Shown here piece by piece: positions 28,534 through 37,088 of a stretch of 64,000 bases of DNA; the stretch's first letter is position 1, and each line of letters starts with the position of its first letter. The translations under genes were made by a program, and so were the position numbers. The DNA is from JAGLSB01 sp023135955 (GTDB taxonomy: Bacteria > Bacteroidota > Bacteroidia > Bacteroidales > GCA-2748055): NCBI GenBank assembly GCA_030673645.1, contig DAOVIO010000006.1, positions 6,354 to 70,353 of the forward strand, given 5' to 3'. The notes beneath the pieces are model-generated. The model made no database searches and had not been told where the DNA came from. It worked only from the letters and a program-made list of their open reading frames with translations.

Positions 28534-28719
28534 GAGGCTGTATAAAAAGTCAGATTCTATTAAAATCAACTTACAATTTGACACCTCACATAATTTACCC
28601 CCCTAAATCCCCCCTAAAGGAGGGACTTTAGAGAGCAAAACCTATCCTTAAGCGATGATTTATTAGTTGATGCAATCTGTAAGTTCAAACTTTTCGTATT
28701 GTACTTTTGAGACAGCCTC
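28534..28719. mobile_element. MITE-like element with long imperfect terminal inverted repeats
   Basis: The left arm reads GAGGCTGTATAAAAAGTCAG and the inverse of the right arm reads GAGGCTGTCTCAAAAGTACA. Further in, ATCAACTTACAATTTG on the left matches TTGAACTTACAGATTG on the right, so the arms pair over about 45 bases with mismatches. The 186-bp core has no gene but holds a CCCCCCTAAATCCCCCCTAAAGG block. GAGGCTGTCTCAAAAG-type ends are known from Bacteroidota insertion sequences, so this may be a non-autonomous derivative. I see no clear target-site duplication. It ends two bases from the porQ stop codon. Confidence 0.7.
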
Positions 28720-28720
28720 T

Positions 28721-29779
28721 TTATCTTCTTCTATAAAACTCCGACAAATTAGTACTCATAGAAAAATGGTTTGAGGCTCCTGCCAAATGATAAGTGGCAC
28801 GTCCATAGCTAAAATGAAATTTTGACACTTTAAGTCCAAATCCCCAGGAGAAACCTACCATGGCAGGATAATTACTTAATTTTAATTCTTGTCTACGCTG
28901 GTAATTATATCCAAAGGCTGTATAAAAATTCTTTCCAGGTATAAATTCAAATCCTATTATTGCATGGCGCAACATATTATCCCCAAAATCACCAATCTTC
29001 CCTGATGTGGTTACCAATTCTTCCTCATTAAGAAGATTATCGCTTTCATCTAAATCTGACTCATACTGAAGATTCCATTTCTGCAAGTGCTGCAAAGTCA
29101 GGGATAAACGAAAAGGTGCATGAGCCAATTTTTGCGAAATCCCAGCCTGAATTTCAAAAGGTACCGGTTCCCTTTCCCCTCCACTATAGTACTTGGTAAT
29201 TTGGGTCCCCATATTTTTCAGCACAAGAGAAGCGGAGAAAAGCTTAACAGGATTATAATAATTAACACCAACATCAGCAACAAGTCCTAAAGACTGATAA
29301 CTTTCAAAAGAAGTATAAACAGGTTTGATATTTGCTCCAATAGTCAGAAAAGAGTCTATTCGTCTACTATATATGAGGTTAAGAACATATTCTGCTGCAT
29401 TGAAAGTACCAGAACGATCTCCAAAAATATCGGCATGCTGAAATTCGCCATAATTCATATAATGCAATCCTATAGCAAAATTCCCAATGCTATCGTAATC
29501 TTTCGCATAACTAACATAACCATATTTTATATCAGAAAAATAACCTACATAATTCATAACCAAGTGATTATTCTGTTCGGAAGATAAAAGAGAAGGATTA
29601 TGGAAAGGCATATTCAAATCGCCATCGGCAATACTTACCGATTTACCTCCTAATGCTGCTACTCTGGCAGAATTTGTCTGATTCAGAAATGCATAAGTAT
29701 AGGTTCCCCCTATCTGCGAAAAAATATTTCCACTAAAAAAGAAACAGAAAATCAGAATCAGGCTTACTCTATACATCAA
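28721..29779 (-). CDS. porQ: Type IX secretion system protein PorQ
   Basis: A 352-residue exported protein with a signal peptide (to about residue 21, SGNIFSQ) and a beta-barrel-rich body in the PorV/PorQ relative of the FadL fold. The start GGTYTYAFLNQTNSARVAALGG and NPSLLS are highly typical of PorQ. In Porphyromonas it is an outer-membrane component of the attachment complex that works with the sortase PorU and PorZ on type IX cargo. Its cargo in this window would be the beta-helix protein at 46.4-47.8 kb. The gene is monocistronic. A MITE-like element abuts its 3' end. Confidence 0.92.
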   Translation of the reverse strand: MMYRVSLILIFCFFFSGNIFSQIGGTYTYAFLNQTNSARVAALGGKSVSIADGDLNMPFHNPSLLSSEQNNHLVMNYVGYFSDIKYGYVSYAKDYDSIGNFAIGLHYMNYGEFQHADIFGDRSGTFNAAEYVLNLIYSRRIDSFLTIGANIKPVYTSFESYQSLGLVADVGVNYYNPVKLFSASLVLKNMGTQITKYYSGGEREPVPFEIQAGISQKLAHAPFRLSLTLQHLQKWNLQYESDLDESDNLLNEEELVTTSGKIGDFGDNMLRHAIIGFEFIPGKNFYTAFGYNYQRRQELKLSNYPAMVGFSWGFGLKVSKFHFSYGRATYHLAGASNHFSMSTNLSEFYRRR

Positions 29780-29866
29780 ATATTATTTAACTTGATAAAC
29801 GTATAAATTTTTCTGTTAGTGTACAAGAGTTAATTTGGAATAGTGAATTGATTTAGAAAAGGATAA

Positions 29867-30436
29867 TCATCCTCCTGAAGATTTAAATCCCACTTTAGGG
29901 CGATTTTTAAATTTCAGTTCTTCTTGCTTTACTTTTTCAAGCTGTTTAATATAATTGAAAATAAGTTTAATTTTCTCATCCTGCTCAATATCCTTACGCT
30001 CGATTTGTTCAAGTTTTTGTAGTATTTCTTTATGAGAAGACAGAAGTTCTCTCATCTTTGTAAAGACGCGAATAATCTGAATATTTACCTTAATGGCTCT
30101 ATTGCTATTTAATACACTAGATAACATCAGAACACCATGCTCTGTGAAAGCCATGGGAGCATACCTGATTCCGCCCCAACTTGAGGTGCCAAATTGGCTC
30201 CTCAAGCCTTCAAATTCTTTATGATTTAAGTCAAACATAAAGTCAATTGGAAAACGTGAAATGTTTCTCCTAACTGCCCTTTTAAGCTGCTTTGTTTCAA
30301 TATTATATAACTCAGCAATATCTTTATCAAGAATAACATTTTTGTCTCGTATCCGATATATTTTTTGTGTAATTATTTTATCCGGAATCAAACCAGAATC
30401 TTCTACAGAACCCATAATATTATATTTTGTTGACAT
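29867..30436 (-). CDS. ORF6N-domain DNA-binding protein
   Basis: The protein has an ORF6N domain (KIYRIRDKNVILDKDIAELY, then TKQLKRAVRRNISRFP, and MAFTEHGVLMLSSVLNS) followed by a coiled-coil tail with many Lys and Glu. ORF6N domains occur in phage antirepressors and in many chromosomal copies in Bacteroidota, usually with a presumed DNA-binding role. The open frame continues to a TTG at 30514, but the extra 26 residues are hydrophobic and unlike the family, so I start at the ATG at 30434-30436 (189 residues). It follows the glycosyltransferase gene on the same strand. Its function is not known. Confidence 0.82.
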   Translation of the reverse strand: MSTKYNIMGSVEDSGLIPDKIITQKIYRIRDKNVILDKDIAELYNIETKQLKRAVRRNISRFPIDFMFDLNHKEFEGLRSQFGTSSWGGIRYAPMAFTEHGVLMLSSVLNSNRAIKVNIQIIRVFTKMRELLSSHKEILQKLEQIERKDIEQDEKIKLIFNYIKQLEKVKQEELKFKNRPKVGFKSSGG

Positions 30437-30510
30437 TTCGCTTATACTACTTAATGTAAAAAAGTGAAAAAAAAACGATCCTGGAATGGAGAAAATAAAT
30501 AAAAATTTTC

Positions 30511-31539
30511 TCAATAGTCGGAAAGAACCCAGGCTCTGAAAACTGAATTTTGAGCAGAATCCATTTCTGAATATGAATCAAATTCAGTCAATGACCTCGA
30601 AACCCCCACCCTCTCCCCATCTATCGCATTGCACATTTGCTCAAAATGATTCTTGCATGGAAGTGTATAAACCATTTTTCCAAGAAAGGCAGCTTCGCAT
30701 TGCGACTCAAATCCTGCGGTGGTGATTAGAGAGTTGCATCTGGATAACTCATGTAGGAAACTTTCCTGATTAAGTCCGAATACCAACATATTGTCTAAAA
30801 CAGAAAGAGCCTCTGGTTTCCTGTCCATGAATATTTTAAAAGAAATTTCCGGATATTTAATTGCCAGCTTGAATATTTCCTTAATCCATCCACTGTTTAA
30901 CAGATATACCAATATAAAGTCGCCCTTTTCCGGCTCCATATTGAAAATAGCCTCTCTGAGCAATGGTGGAATGATTTTGATTTTACTATTATACTGATTT
31001 GGATGCGTATCAAAAGAAAGAGCCCGGATCTCGGAACTTCCCAGACTGCAAATTCCTGAATGCAGTTTTAAGAAGAATTTATTGAGAAAATATCCTTTGG
31101 GGAATTTAAAATATGAGCTTCCGAGAAAATACTGGTGTGAGATAGTAATGATTTTCTTTTTTGAGAAACTCAGGGCGCCTGACAATCCTCCAATCATATC
31201 GTAGAAATTCACGATGTAATCGTAGTCTTTTTTCCTGATTTCACATCTTAGTAAAAAGATACTGTGAATAAAAACAGGAAACAGTAATATATTGTACAGT
31301 ATGGACAATCCTGGTTTTATCCCTTTTTTATCTGGTGTTTTGAGAAAATTGGGACTTCTGAATGTTGCAAGTTTGTTTCCAAATACTTCTTTTGCATAAT
31401 TTGGAATAGTTCTTTCAGGACTTGTTCCGATAAAAGCTTTTTCCACATGATGTCCATCCTTTTCGAGCTTTTCTTTAAGTGCAATTGCCTGAGAAAGATG
31501 CCCTCTCCCTTCGCCTTGTATGATGAAAAGGTAGTTCAT
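30511..31539 (-). CDS. GT28/MurG-like glycosyltransferase
   Basis: A 342-residue GT-B fold protein. It starts YLFIIQGEGRGHLSQAIALK, the glycine-histidine loop of UDP-sugar transferases. The late LITTAGFESQCEAAFLGKMVYTLP is the nucleotide-sugar binding part, in the form seen in the family called MJ1255/VC2487-like glycosyltransferases. There is one hydrophobic stretch (about 88-105) that may touch the membrane. Acceptor and donor are unknown. It is followed after ten bases by the AbiEii-like gene on the same strand, but no functional link is evident. Confidence 0.8.
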   Translation of the reverse strand: MNYLFIIQGEGRGHLSQAIALKEKLEKDGHHVEKAFIGTSPERTIPNYAKEVFGNKLATFRSPNFLKTPDKKGIKPGLSILYNILLFPVFIHSIFLLRCEIRKKDYDYIVNFYDMIGGLSGALSFSKKKIITISHQYFLGSSYFKFPKGYFLNKFFLKLHSGICSLGSSEIRALSFDTHPNQYNSKIKIIPPLLREAIFNMEPEKGDFILVYLLNSGWIKEIFKLAIKYPEISFKIFMDRKPEALSVLDNMLVFGLNQESFLHELSRCNSLITTAGFESQCEAAFLGKMVYTLPCKNHFEQMCNAIDGERVGVSRSLTEFDSYSEMDSAQNSVFRAWVLSDY

Positions 31540-31548
31540 TGATTAAAA

Positions 31549-32244
31549 CTAAATAATTGGAAACTCTTTGTATATTCTTAAAAGCCCGATTGTTTCGGAT
31601 CTCATTTTAGATTGAACAAATTTTTTCATTTTACTATCCATCAACTCTCCTAAACCTTGCAATAATCCCTTTTCACTTACCGATTCCAGTTTCTCTATGC
31701 AGACTTGGACATACTCGCTGAAAGTCATACTCATCCGGGATTCAACAATGTCAATATTTATAGGAGTTTGTTTTTGCAAAAAGAACCAAGAATCAAAAAC
31801 ATCTCTGTTAGCTATTGAATTCCGATCGAGGAGAGCGCATAATTTGTGTGCAAACATATCTTCCTGCACCATTACTTTCATATTGATACCAAGTAAATTT
31901 TTTATCTCATATTTATTTTCAAATTGGCGACTCGAAATTTCCACCTTTAATTTTCGTTCCTTATAACCATAGTCCAAAACAATTAAAGGTCCATAATACT
32001 TTTTTGCTTCATCAAATATTTTTCCATATTTGAGAAGTATGTTACGGACTTTTTCATAAACGATATCTTCTTTACTTTTATCAATCAGATTAAAATCTAA
32101 ATCGACAGAGAACCGAGGCAATTCATAGAAAAACATTAATGCTGTACCTCCTTTGAATCCAAGCCAACTAGCCAATTCAATATCTGTATAAATATCTTTT
32201 AGAAGTTGAACCAGAAAGAATCTATGTCTGTTAATATCCATCAT
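31549..32244 (-). CDS. AbiEii-like nucleotidyltransferase toxin
   Basis: A 231-residue protein of the AbiEii/AbiGii nucleotidyltransferase family, with KGGTAL (31-36) followed by SVDLD (46-50), the two-part catalytic motif of the polymerase-beta-like fold. In characterised type IV toxin-antitoxin pairs the toxin transfers nucleotides to targets such as tRNA and can stop phage growth. The conserved lysine-rich C-terminal region and VMVQEDMFAHKLCALLDR motif are also present. Its start overlaps the end of the antitoxin gene by 14 bases, as is usual for AbiE operons. The antitoxin gene is transcribed first. Confidence 0.88.
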   Translation of the reverse strand: MMDINRHRFFLVQLLKDIYTDIELASWLGFKGGTALMFFYELPRFSVDLDFNLIDKSKEDIVYEKVRNILLKYGKIFDEAKKYYGPLIVLDYGYKERKLKVEISSRQFENKYEIKNLLGINMKVMVQEDMFAHKLCALLDRNSIANRDVFDSWFFLQKQTPINIDIVESRMSMTFSEYVQVCIEKLESVSEKGLLQGLGELMDSKMKKFVQSKMRSETIGLLRIYKEFPII

Positions 32245-32824
32245 TTTTCAAGAGTTTATTTACCCTTTCAATTAAAGCCTTCGATTGATATAGAGGCAAT
32301 AATTTATAAACAAGTGTTTTGTTTAGCGGATTGAGATTATCAAAATAATAATTGCCGTTCAGGTATAGCATATCCAAAAATGCCCTTTCGGCAGAAGCTA
32401 TATTAACATGATTTTCTTCTCTTTCGATTCCACCGCTATTAACTAATATCATTCCCTTGATTTTACGAAACTGGTAAATCTGCTCTGATACAATAATGCT
32501 TCTACTGAGATAACTAACTACAGTAATACCTGAATCGTATTGAAATATTATACCTGAAATTCTTAATACATATTCAAGGGAGATATATGCCGGCGAGTAT
32601 ATGCTACATGCTAATTCTTCAGGATTATAATTTGTTTTGGCATAAATCCCTTTACGCGGGTTCTGCAGCTTTTTTGTACGAACATAGTAGTTCAGTTTTT
32701 TATTAAGCGACTGAAAGTCTGTCTCTCCCACCAGCATAGCAATATCTATCAAACGAAATACAGTTCGAATGTCCTTATAAATTTCTAAAACAACATTATT
32801 GTTATTTTTCTGAGACCTATACAT
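32231..32824 (-). CDS. AbiEi-like antitoxin
   Basis: A 197-residue protein upstream of and overlapping the AbiEii toxin gene. The N-terminal part (about 20-65) looks like a winged helix (IDIAMLVGETDFQSLNKKLNYYVRTKKL with GIYAKTNY). The remainder resembles the AbiEi C-terminal domain (SPAYISLEYVL, ASAERAFLDMLYLNG). Known AbiEi proteins bind inverted repeats before their own operon and repress it while countering the toxin. I see no perfect inverted repeat just upstream. The call rests on motifs plus gene order. Confidence 0.85.
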   Translation of the reverse strand: MYRSQKNNNNVVLEIYKDIRTVFRLIDIAMLVGETDFQSLNKKLNYYVRTKKLQNPRKGIYAKTNYNPEELACSIYSPAYISLEYVLRISGIIFQYDSGITVVSYLSRSIIVSEQIYQFRKIKGMILVNSGGIEREENHVNIASAERAFLDMLYLNGNYYFDNLNPLNKTLVYKLLPLYQSKALIERVNKLLKNDGY

Positions 32825-32997
32825 GCTATTTTTTCGTATTTCCAGTTCACAAATATATCAATAATTAATTGCTTTTCAAAGAAATACTCATAATTATGGT
32901 TCATCATCAACTTATAATCTCCTTGAATTTCAGTTTGATATGTAATAATATTTGGTTGAAAGGGGGTGCCTATTTGGAAATATTGATTTTACTATAG

Positions 32998-33042
32998 ACC
33001 AGCACTCTTCAATCCTTCAGCTAGCTCAAGGCGGCGGCTGGC
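32998..33042. repeat. Dispersed intergenic repeat, copy 2
   Basis: ACCAGCACTCTTCAATCCTTC, AGCTAGCTCA and AGGCGGCGGCTGG match copy 1 at 1811-1882 with an internal deletion of about 18 bases. It lies 2-3 bp beyond the stop codon of the cysteine-cluster gene. Confidence 0.6.
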
Positions 33043-33044
33043 AT

Positions 33045-33533
33045 CTATTTAAATTCTTCCCTCAACCCCTTAACTACCTCAAAAACCGCCAGACAGGTAT
33101 AAGTATTCTTAAGTGTCAGATCGAGTATCTGAACAAATCGTTTCCTATTGGTGTGTGGATATTCTTTACAGGCACGGGGACGAAGTTCATAAATTTTACA
33201 ATAATTATCCTGCATCAGGAAAGGACAAGGGGTTTCTTTAAATACATAATCATCATCCTTATCAAGGTAGAGATATTTACTGACAAATTCGGAGGGTTTC
33301 ATTCTCAAATGTGAAGCAATTCTTTGAATGTCTTTATCAATAAGAAACGGACTAATCGTTTTGCAGCAATTAGCGCAAGACAAACAATCAATGTTTTCAA
33401 AGGCCTTCTCATGAAGGTCTCTGGCAATTTTATCCAGATTTTTTGGTCTCTTCTTTTTTATTTTCTGAAGGAGAGATTTATTCTCTTTGTTCTTTTCATC
33501 TGCTAATTTTTTCAGTTTTTCTGGTTCAATCAT
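33045..33533 (-). CDS. YkgJ-family cysteine-cluster protein
   Basis: A 162-residue soluble protein with the CxxCxxCC signature (C50, C53, C56, C57) and later cysteines C103, C112 and C122 in CPFL, YCKIY and RPRACKEYP. This is the CxxCxxCC (YkgJ) family, thought to bind a zinc ion or iron-sulfur cluster and of unknown cellular role. A lysine-rich N-terminal helix (1-45) precedes the cluster. The gene starts three bases after the DMT transporter stop, so the two are likely co-transcribed. Confidence 0.88.
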   Translation of the reverse strand: MIEPEKLKKLADEKNKENKSLLQKIKKKRPKNLDKIARDLHEKAFENIDCLSCANCCKTISPFLIDKDIQRIASHLRMKPSEFVSKYLYLDKDDDYVFKETPCPFLMQDNYCKIYELRPRACKEYPHTNRKRFVQILDLTLKNTYTCLAVFEVVKGLREEFK

Positions 33534-33536
33534 AGA

Positions 33537-34463
33537 TCAAATGGCTATGTTTTCCGGAATTGTTTCTCTCTTACTTTTCCGCTTAATTGATTTTAACTGA
33601 GATAAGATCAGGCCTATTAGAACTATAGCAATACCAAGAATTTTTAAAATTGGCATTTCCTCTTTTAATAAAAGAAAAGATGCAATAGCCGTAAATACAG
33701 GAATCAGATTTGCGAAAATATTAGCTTTTGCAGCTCCAAGTTCTCTTACTGCTCTTGTAAAAATAATGAATGTTACTGATGATCCAAAAATAGCAAGATA
33801 AAGAACAGCATATATCGAATTTGTAGTTGGTACAGTATTCATAAGATCTTTAAGGTCCCAAATGAGAAATATCGGCAAAAACATAAATAATCCAAAAAAG
33901 TTCTGCCAGATGGTTATGGTGAAACCATTATATGAGCTGGAAAGTTTTTTAGCAAGTAAAGTATAGGCTGAAGCTGCCAAAACGGCCAGAAACATTAATA
34001 GTATTCCTTTTAGGGTTGCCGCCCATTCTGCATCGACAGCCAAAACTACAGCAATAACTCCAAGTGTTGAAACTAGTAAACCAAAAATATTCAGACGGCT
34101 TAATCGCTCTGAAAAGATAAAATATGCAGCGATAGGAACAACAAGTGGAATAGTAGCTATCATAACAGATGCAAGAGTTGAAGAAACATATTGTAGTCCG
34201 AAACTTTCTCCAAGAAAATATAAAAAGGGCTCAAAAAATGCCATTAATAACAGGTATTTATAATCCTCTTTTTTTACTTTTTGAAGTTTTTTCAGAAGTT
34301 TAGCAGCCAGATAAATAAATATAACTGAAATGATAAGACGCATCATAACGATGCTGATCGGCTTGAATGATTCGAAGGCAATCTTGAAAAATACAAAAGT
34401 TAGGCCCCATAGGAACATTACCAAAACAAGACCAAGATATAAGGAAAAGTTTTTTGATTTCAT
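33537..34463 (-). CDS. EamA-family DMT exporter
   Basis: A 308-residue inner-membrane protein with ten predicted helices in two EamA repeats (about 8-140 and 150-290). FLWGLTFVFFKIAFESFKP at the start and the second-repeat SVTFIIFTRAVRELGAAKAN are typical of drug/metabolite transporters such as RhaT/EamA exporters. The substrate cannot be predicted. It is the upstream gene of a two-gene transcript with the YkgJ-family gene. Confidence 0.88.
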   Translation of the reverse strand: MKSKNFSLYLGLVLVMFLWGLTFVFFKIAFESFKPISIVMMRLIISVIFIYLAAKLLKKLQKVKKEDYKYLLLMAFFEPFLYFLGESFGLQYVSSTLASVMIATIPLVVPIAAYFIFSERLSRLNIFGLLVSTLGVIAVVLAVDAEWAATLKGILLMFLAVLAASAYTLLAKKLSSSYNGFTITIWQNFFGLFMFLPIFLIWDLKDLMNTVPTTNSIYAVLYLAIFGSSVTFIIFTRAVRELGAAKANIFANLIPVFTAIASFLLLKEEMPILKILGIAIVLIGLILSQLKSIKRKSKRETIPENIAI

Positions 34464-34629
34464 AGATTGAAAATAGGCTCAAAAGTAGAAAAAATGAATG
34501 AATAATAATATAATCATATCTTTTTCAGAGAATTTGAATTACTTCAATCTTAGATTAAACCTTTCTAGTGTACTTACATCTAATTTGTGGAATTAAAATA
34601 ACATATTTAAAACTTAAAATATATTAATC

Positions 34630-35475
34630 ATGAAAACAAAAAATTTGCTTTACACTCTAGCAATATTTGCAATCGTTTCAATAATCATCTCTTCATGTGA
34701 AAAAAATAGTGATGAGTCCCTCGAAATTGAAATTGCTAAGGATGAAGCATTAAGTGCTTCCTTATTTGATGATGTATTTGTTGAAGTGGAGAATGCTATG
34801 GAGAATATGGAATATAGGATTTACGATGGCATAAAAAAGTCTGCATCAGATGTTGTTTGTAAAACAATAACTATTGAGCATCCCAATGACAGTACTCTAT
34901 GGCCAAGAACAGTTATTATTGACTATGGTGAAGGTTGTGTGGGGCCGAATGGTCGTGAAAGAAAAGGTAAGATAATAATTGTAGTATACAAGCATTATTT
35001 AAATGCAGAATATTTCCGCACAGTAACTTTCGATAATTATTATGTAAACGGAAATAAGATTGAAGGAATAAAAACTGTTATTAATAAGGGTTTCAATGAC
35101 AGTCGGAATATGTACTTTTCTCATAGTCTTTCTGAAGGAAAAGTTATTACACCTGAGGGGCTGGAACTTTCAAAGGAGTATAACAGAATAAGTGAGTTTG
35201 TTACCGGAATAAATACACCAAGGTTCAGGGGTGATGACGAATACATGATTACAGGAGCAGCCTCAGGTGTCAATCGTGATTTGGTTTCTTATACCCGTAC
35301 AATTATAGAACCATTACATGTTGCATCTTCCTGCAAATGGATACTATCTGGTACTGTTGAAATAGTTGCTGAAGAACAAGAAACAGCTATTATTGACTAT
35401 GGAGATGATACTTGTGATGATAAGGCTACAGTAACTATTGGAAGTACAAGATTGGAAATCAATATTCGTCTGTAA
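34630..35475 (+). CDS. Hypothetical lipoprotein
   Basis: A 281-residue protein with a lipoprotein signal (C23 in IISSCEKN), so it is anchored to the outer or inner membrane. The body is acidic at the start and then rich in beta-strands: two similar segments, PRTVIIDYGEGCVGPNGRERKG (about 91-112) and ETAIIDYGDDTCDDKATV (about 256-273), suggest two copies of one small domain, each with a cysteine after the IDYG motif. I do not recognise the family. It stands alone, with a short terminator-like hairpin after its stop codon. Confidence 0.75.
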   Translation: MKTKNLLYTLAIFAIVSIIISSCEKNSDESLEIEIAKDEALSASLFDDVFVEVENAMENMEYRIYDGIKKSASDVVCKTITIEHPNDSTLWPRTVIIDYGEGCVGPNGRERKGKIIIVVYKHYLNAEYFRTVTFDNYYVNGNKIEGIKTVINKGFNDSRNMYFSHSLSEGKVITPEGLELSKEYNRISEFVTGINTPRFRGDDEYMITGAASGVNRDLVSYTRTIIEPLHVASSCKWILSGTVEIVAEEQETAIIDYGDDTCDDKATVTIGSTRLEINIRL

Positions 35476-35477
35476 TT

Positions 35478-35506
35478 ATCAGATAATATATTTCTGATTT
35501 TTTTTA
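35478..35506 (+). terminator. Weak intrinsic terminator after the lipoprotein gene
   Basis: A 6-bp stem (ATCAGA/TCTGAT, 35478-35483 and 35493-35498) with a 9-base loop is followed by eight T residues, three bases after the lipoprotein stop codon. Confidence 0.5.
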
Positions 35507-35698
35507 GAAAATCAAACTAGGGTCATGGACATTTTGTTCAAGACTTTTTTTTAGAAAAGATGATTTATAAAACGGGATTCTTTTAAAATAACTTACGAGA
35601 GAGTTTTCAAAATAAAGCTTATTACCACAAAGGATTTCACTGGCTGAACACTCTTCGCTTCCATTTTATTGTTTAGTGATATATTCATAATATTTTAA

Positions 35699-36931
35699 CT
35701 AAAATAGATCGATAATACCAACTATTCCAGCATAAGACATTAAAAGTGTGAAGCCCAGAATAATACTTATTATAATATTCTTTGCTAAGCTTATCTTATA
35801 ATCACCCATAATATTCTTACTATTTAATAAACGTAATAAATAGAAAAGTATAACAGGTGTTGCTAATATGGTTAATGCTTGCGAAACGATCATTACCAGA
35901 ACAGGTCTGCCGCCGAAGATAGGTACAACCAGACCAAGTAGAAGTCCGAATAAAACTAATAATCTGGAGTTAGTACTCTTCATATTTCTGGGTTTACCGT
36001 TATAGTCGGCAAAAAGCCAGGGAGCCAGTAACACTATGGGTAATAATGAGGACAATCCGGCACTTACTATTCCAACTACAAATATCGAAGTAGCAAACCT
36101 ACCTGCGAGGGGTTCAATTAAGTTCACCATGTCTATGGCATTATCAACCCTTAATCCCCTTACGTACATTGTTCCGGCAGCAGAGATCATAATAGCTACA
36201 CTAAGAACAAACATTAATATTGCAGATATTTTTGCATCACGTTTCTCAATTTTAAGATCTTTGATTGTCCAGCCCTTTTCCTGTACAAGTATAGATCTGA
36301 CAACAAATAATATTCCTCCCATGGTTGTACCTACCATTCCAGACATAATCAAAAATGAGTTTTTTCCTCCAACAATTTTTGGAACCAGCCCATGAAAAAT
36401 TGAAGCAGGATCAGGATCGACCATGAACATGGTTAATATAAAACTAAGTCCCATTATGGTGACAAAAAAAGTTAATATTTTTTCAAAGAATCTGTGGCGA
36501 CCCTGCCAGAAAATATAATACAATATTGATCCAAAAATTAGGGCCATTATTATTGGATTAAATCCATTCCCAGACTTGGTTAGTGGTCGTGACCATTCCT
36601 GAACAACCTGAGTTACAATACCCATTAACCCCATTGAAGAGATCCATTCACTTATTAGAAGTGCAACGAGTACAAAAAGGGCTACTGCTTTACCATAATG
36701 CTTTTTATAACTAAATAAAATTGTGTCGCCTGTTAGCATGGTATATTCACCAAAACTGACAATAAGGTAATAGGTAAAAACACAGGATAATAGTAGTGGC
36801 CACATTAATGCCATACCATATTCAGCTCCGGCTGAAGCCATGGTTGTAATACTCCCGGTTCCAATATTATATCCTATAAGAAAAACTCCGGGGGCAATAG
36901 AAGCCAGAAAAAGTCCAATTTTTTTTAACAT
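35699..36931 (-). CDS. Atypical Nramp-superfamily transporter
   Basis: A 410-residue protein with about eleven membrane helices and the LeuT-type Nramp organisation (APGVFLIG in helix 1, GEYTMLTGDTI in helix 2, TM6 with GTTMGG). Classical Nramp metal ligands are missing. The helix-1 DPGN motif reads NIGTGS (22-27) and the helix-6 MPH motif reads MGG (204-206). The protein may therefore move something other than Mn2+/Fe2+, or bind a metal differently. It lies downstream of the phosphatase-TPR gene but is separated by a terminator-like hairpin, so it may be transcribed by readthrough or from its own promoter. It is last in the polyuronate cluster. Confidence 0.8.
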   Translation of the reverse strand: MLKKIGLFLASIAPGVFLIGYNIGTGSITTMASAGAEYGMALMWPLLLSCVFTYYLIVSFGEYTMLTGDTILFSYKKHYGKAVALFVLVALLISEWISSMGLMGIVTQVVQEWSRPLTKSGNGFNPIIMALIFGSILYYIFWQGRHRFFEKILTFFVTIMGLSFILTMFMVDPDPASIFHGLVPKIVGGKNSFLIMSGMVGTTMGGILFVVRSILVQEKGWTIKDLKIEKRDAKISAILMFVLSVAIMISAAGTMYVRGLRVDNAIDMVNLIEPLAGRFATSIFVVGIVSAGLSSLLPIVLLAPWLFADYNGKPRNMKSTNSRLLVLFGLLLGLVVPIFGGRPVLVMIVSQALTILATPVILFYLLRLLNSKNIMGDYKISLAKNIIISIILGFTLLMSYAGIVGIIDLF

Positions 36932-36995
36932 AATGCTTTCATATTTAAAAAATCTAATCTATAAAAAATAGTATTCAAAAAACCACATTAAAAAA

Positions 36996-37048
36996 GAGCA
37001 GAATATTAATCCCGTTAGAGTCTATAAGAACGAAATAATATTCTGCTC
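36996..37048 (-). terminator. Intrinsic terminator after the phosphatase-TPR gene
   Basis: A perfect 13-bp stem (GAGCAGAATATTA / TAATATTCTGCTC; 36996-37008 and 37036-37048) with a 27-base loop is followed on the minus strand by a run of T (GCTCTTTTTTAATG). It lies 41 bp beyond the phosphatase-TPR stop codon and before the Nramp-like gene. Confidence 0.75.
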
Positions 37049-37088
37049 ATAAATCAACTACTAAGAAAAGTAAACAACCAACAACTAT

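Noticed and set aside
30437..30514. TTG start extending the ORF6N protein into a signal-like segment
   Set aside because: A hydrophobic leader is unlike ORF6N proteins, and the start would need TTG; the ATG at 30434-30436 fits the family.
32952..33314. 120-codon frame on the plus strand
   Set aside because: It is mostly the complement of the cysteine-cluster gene plus a repeat.
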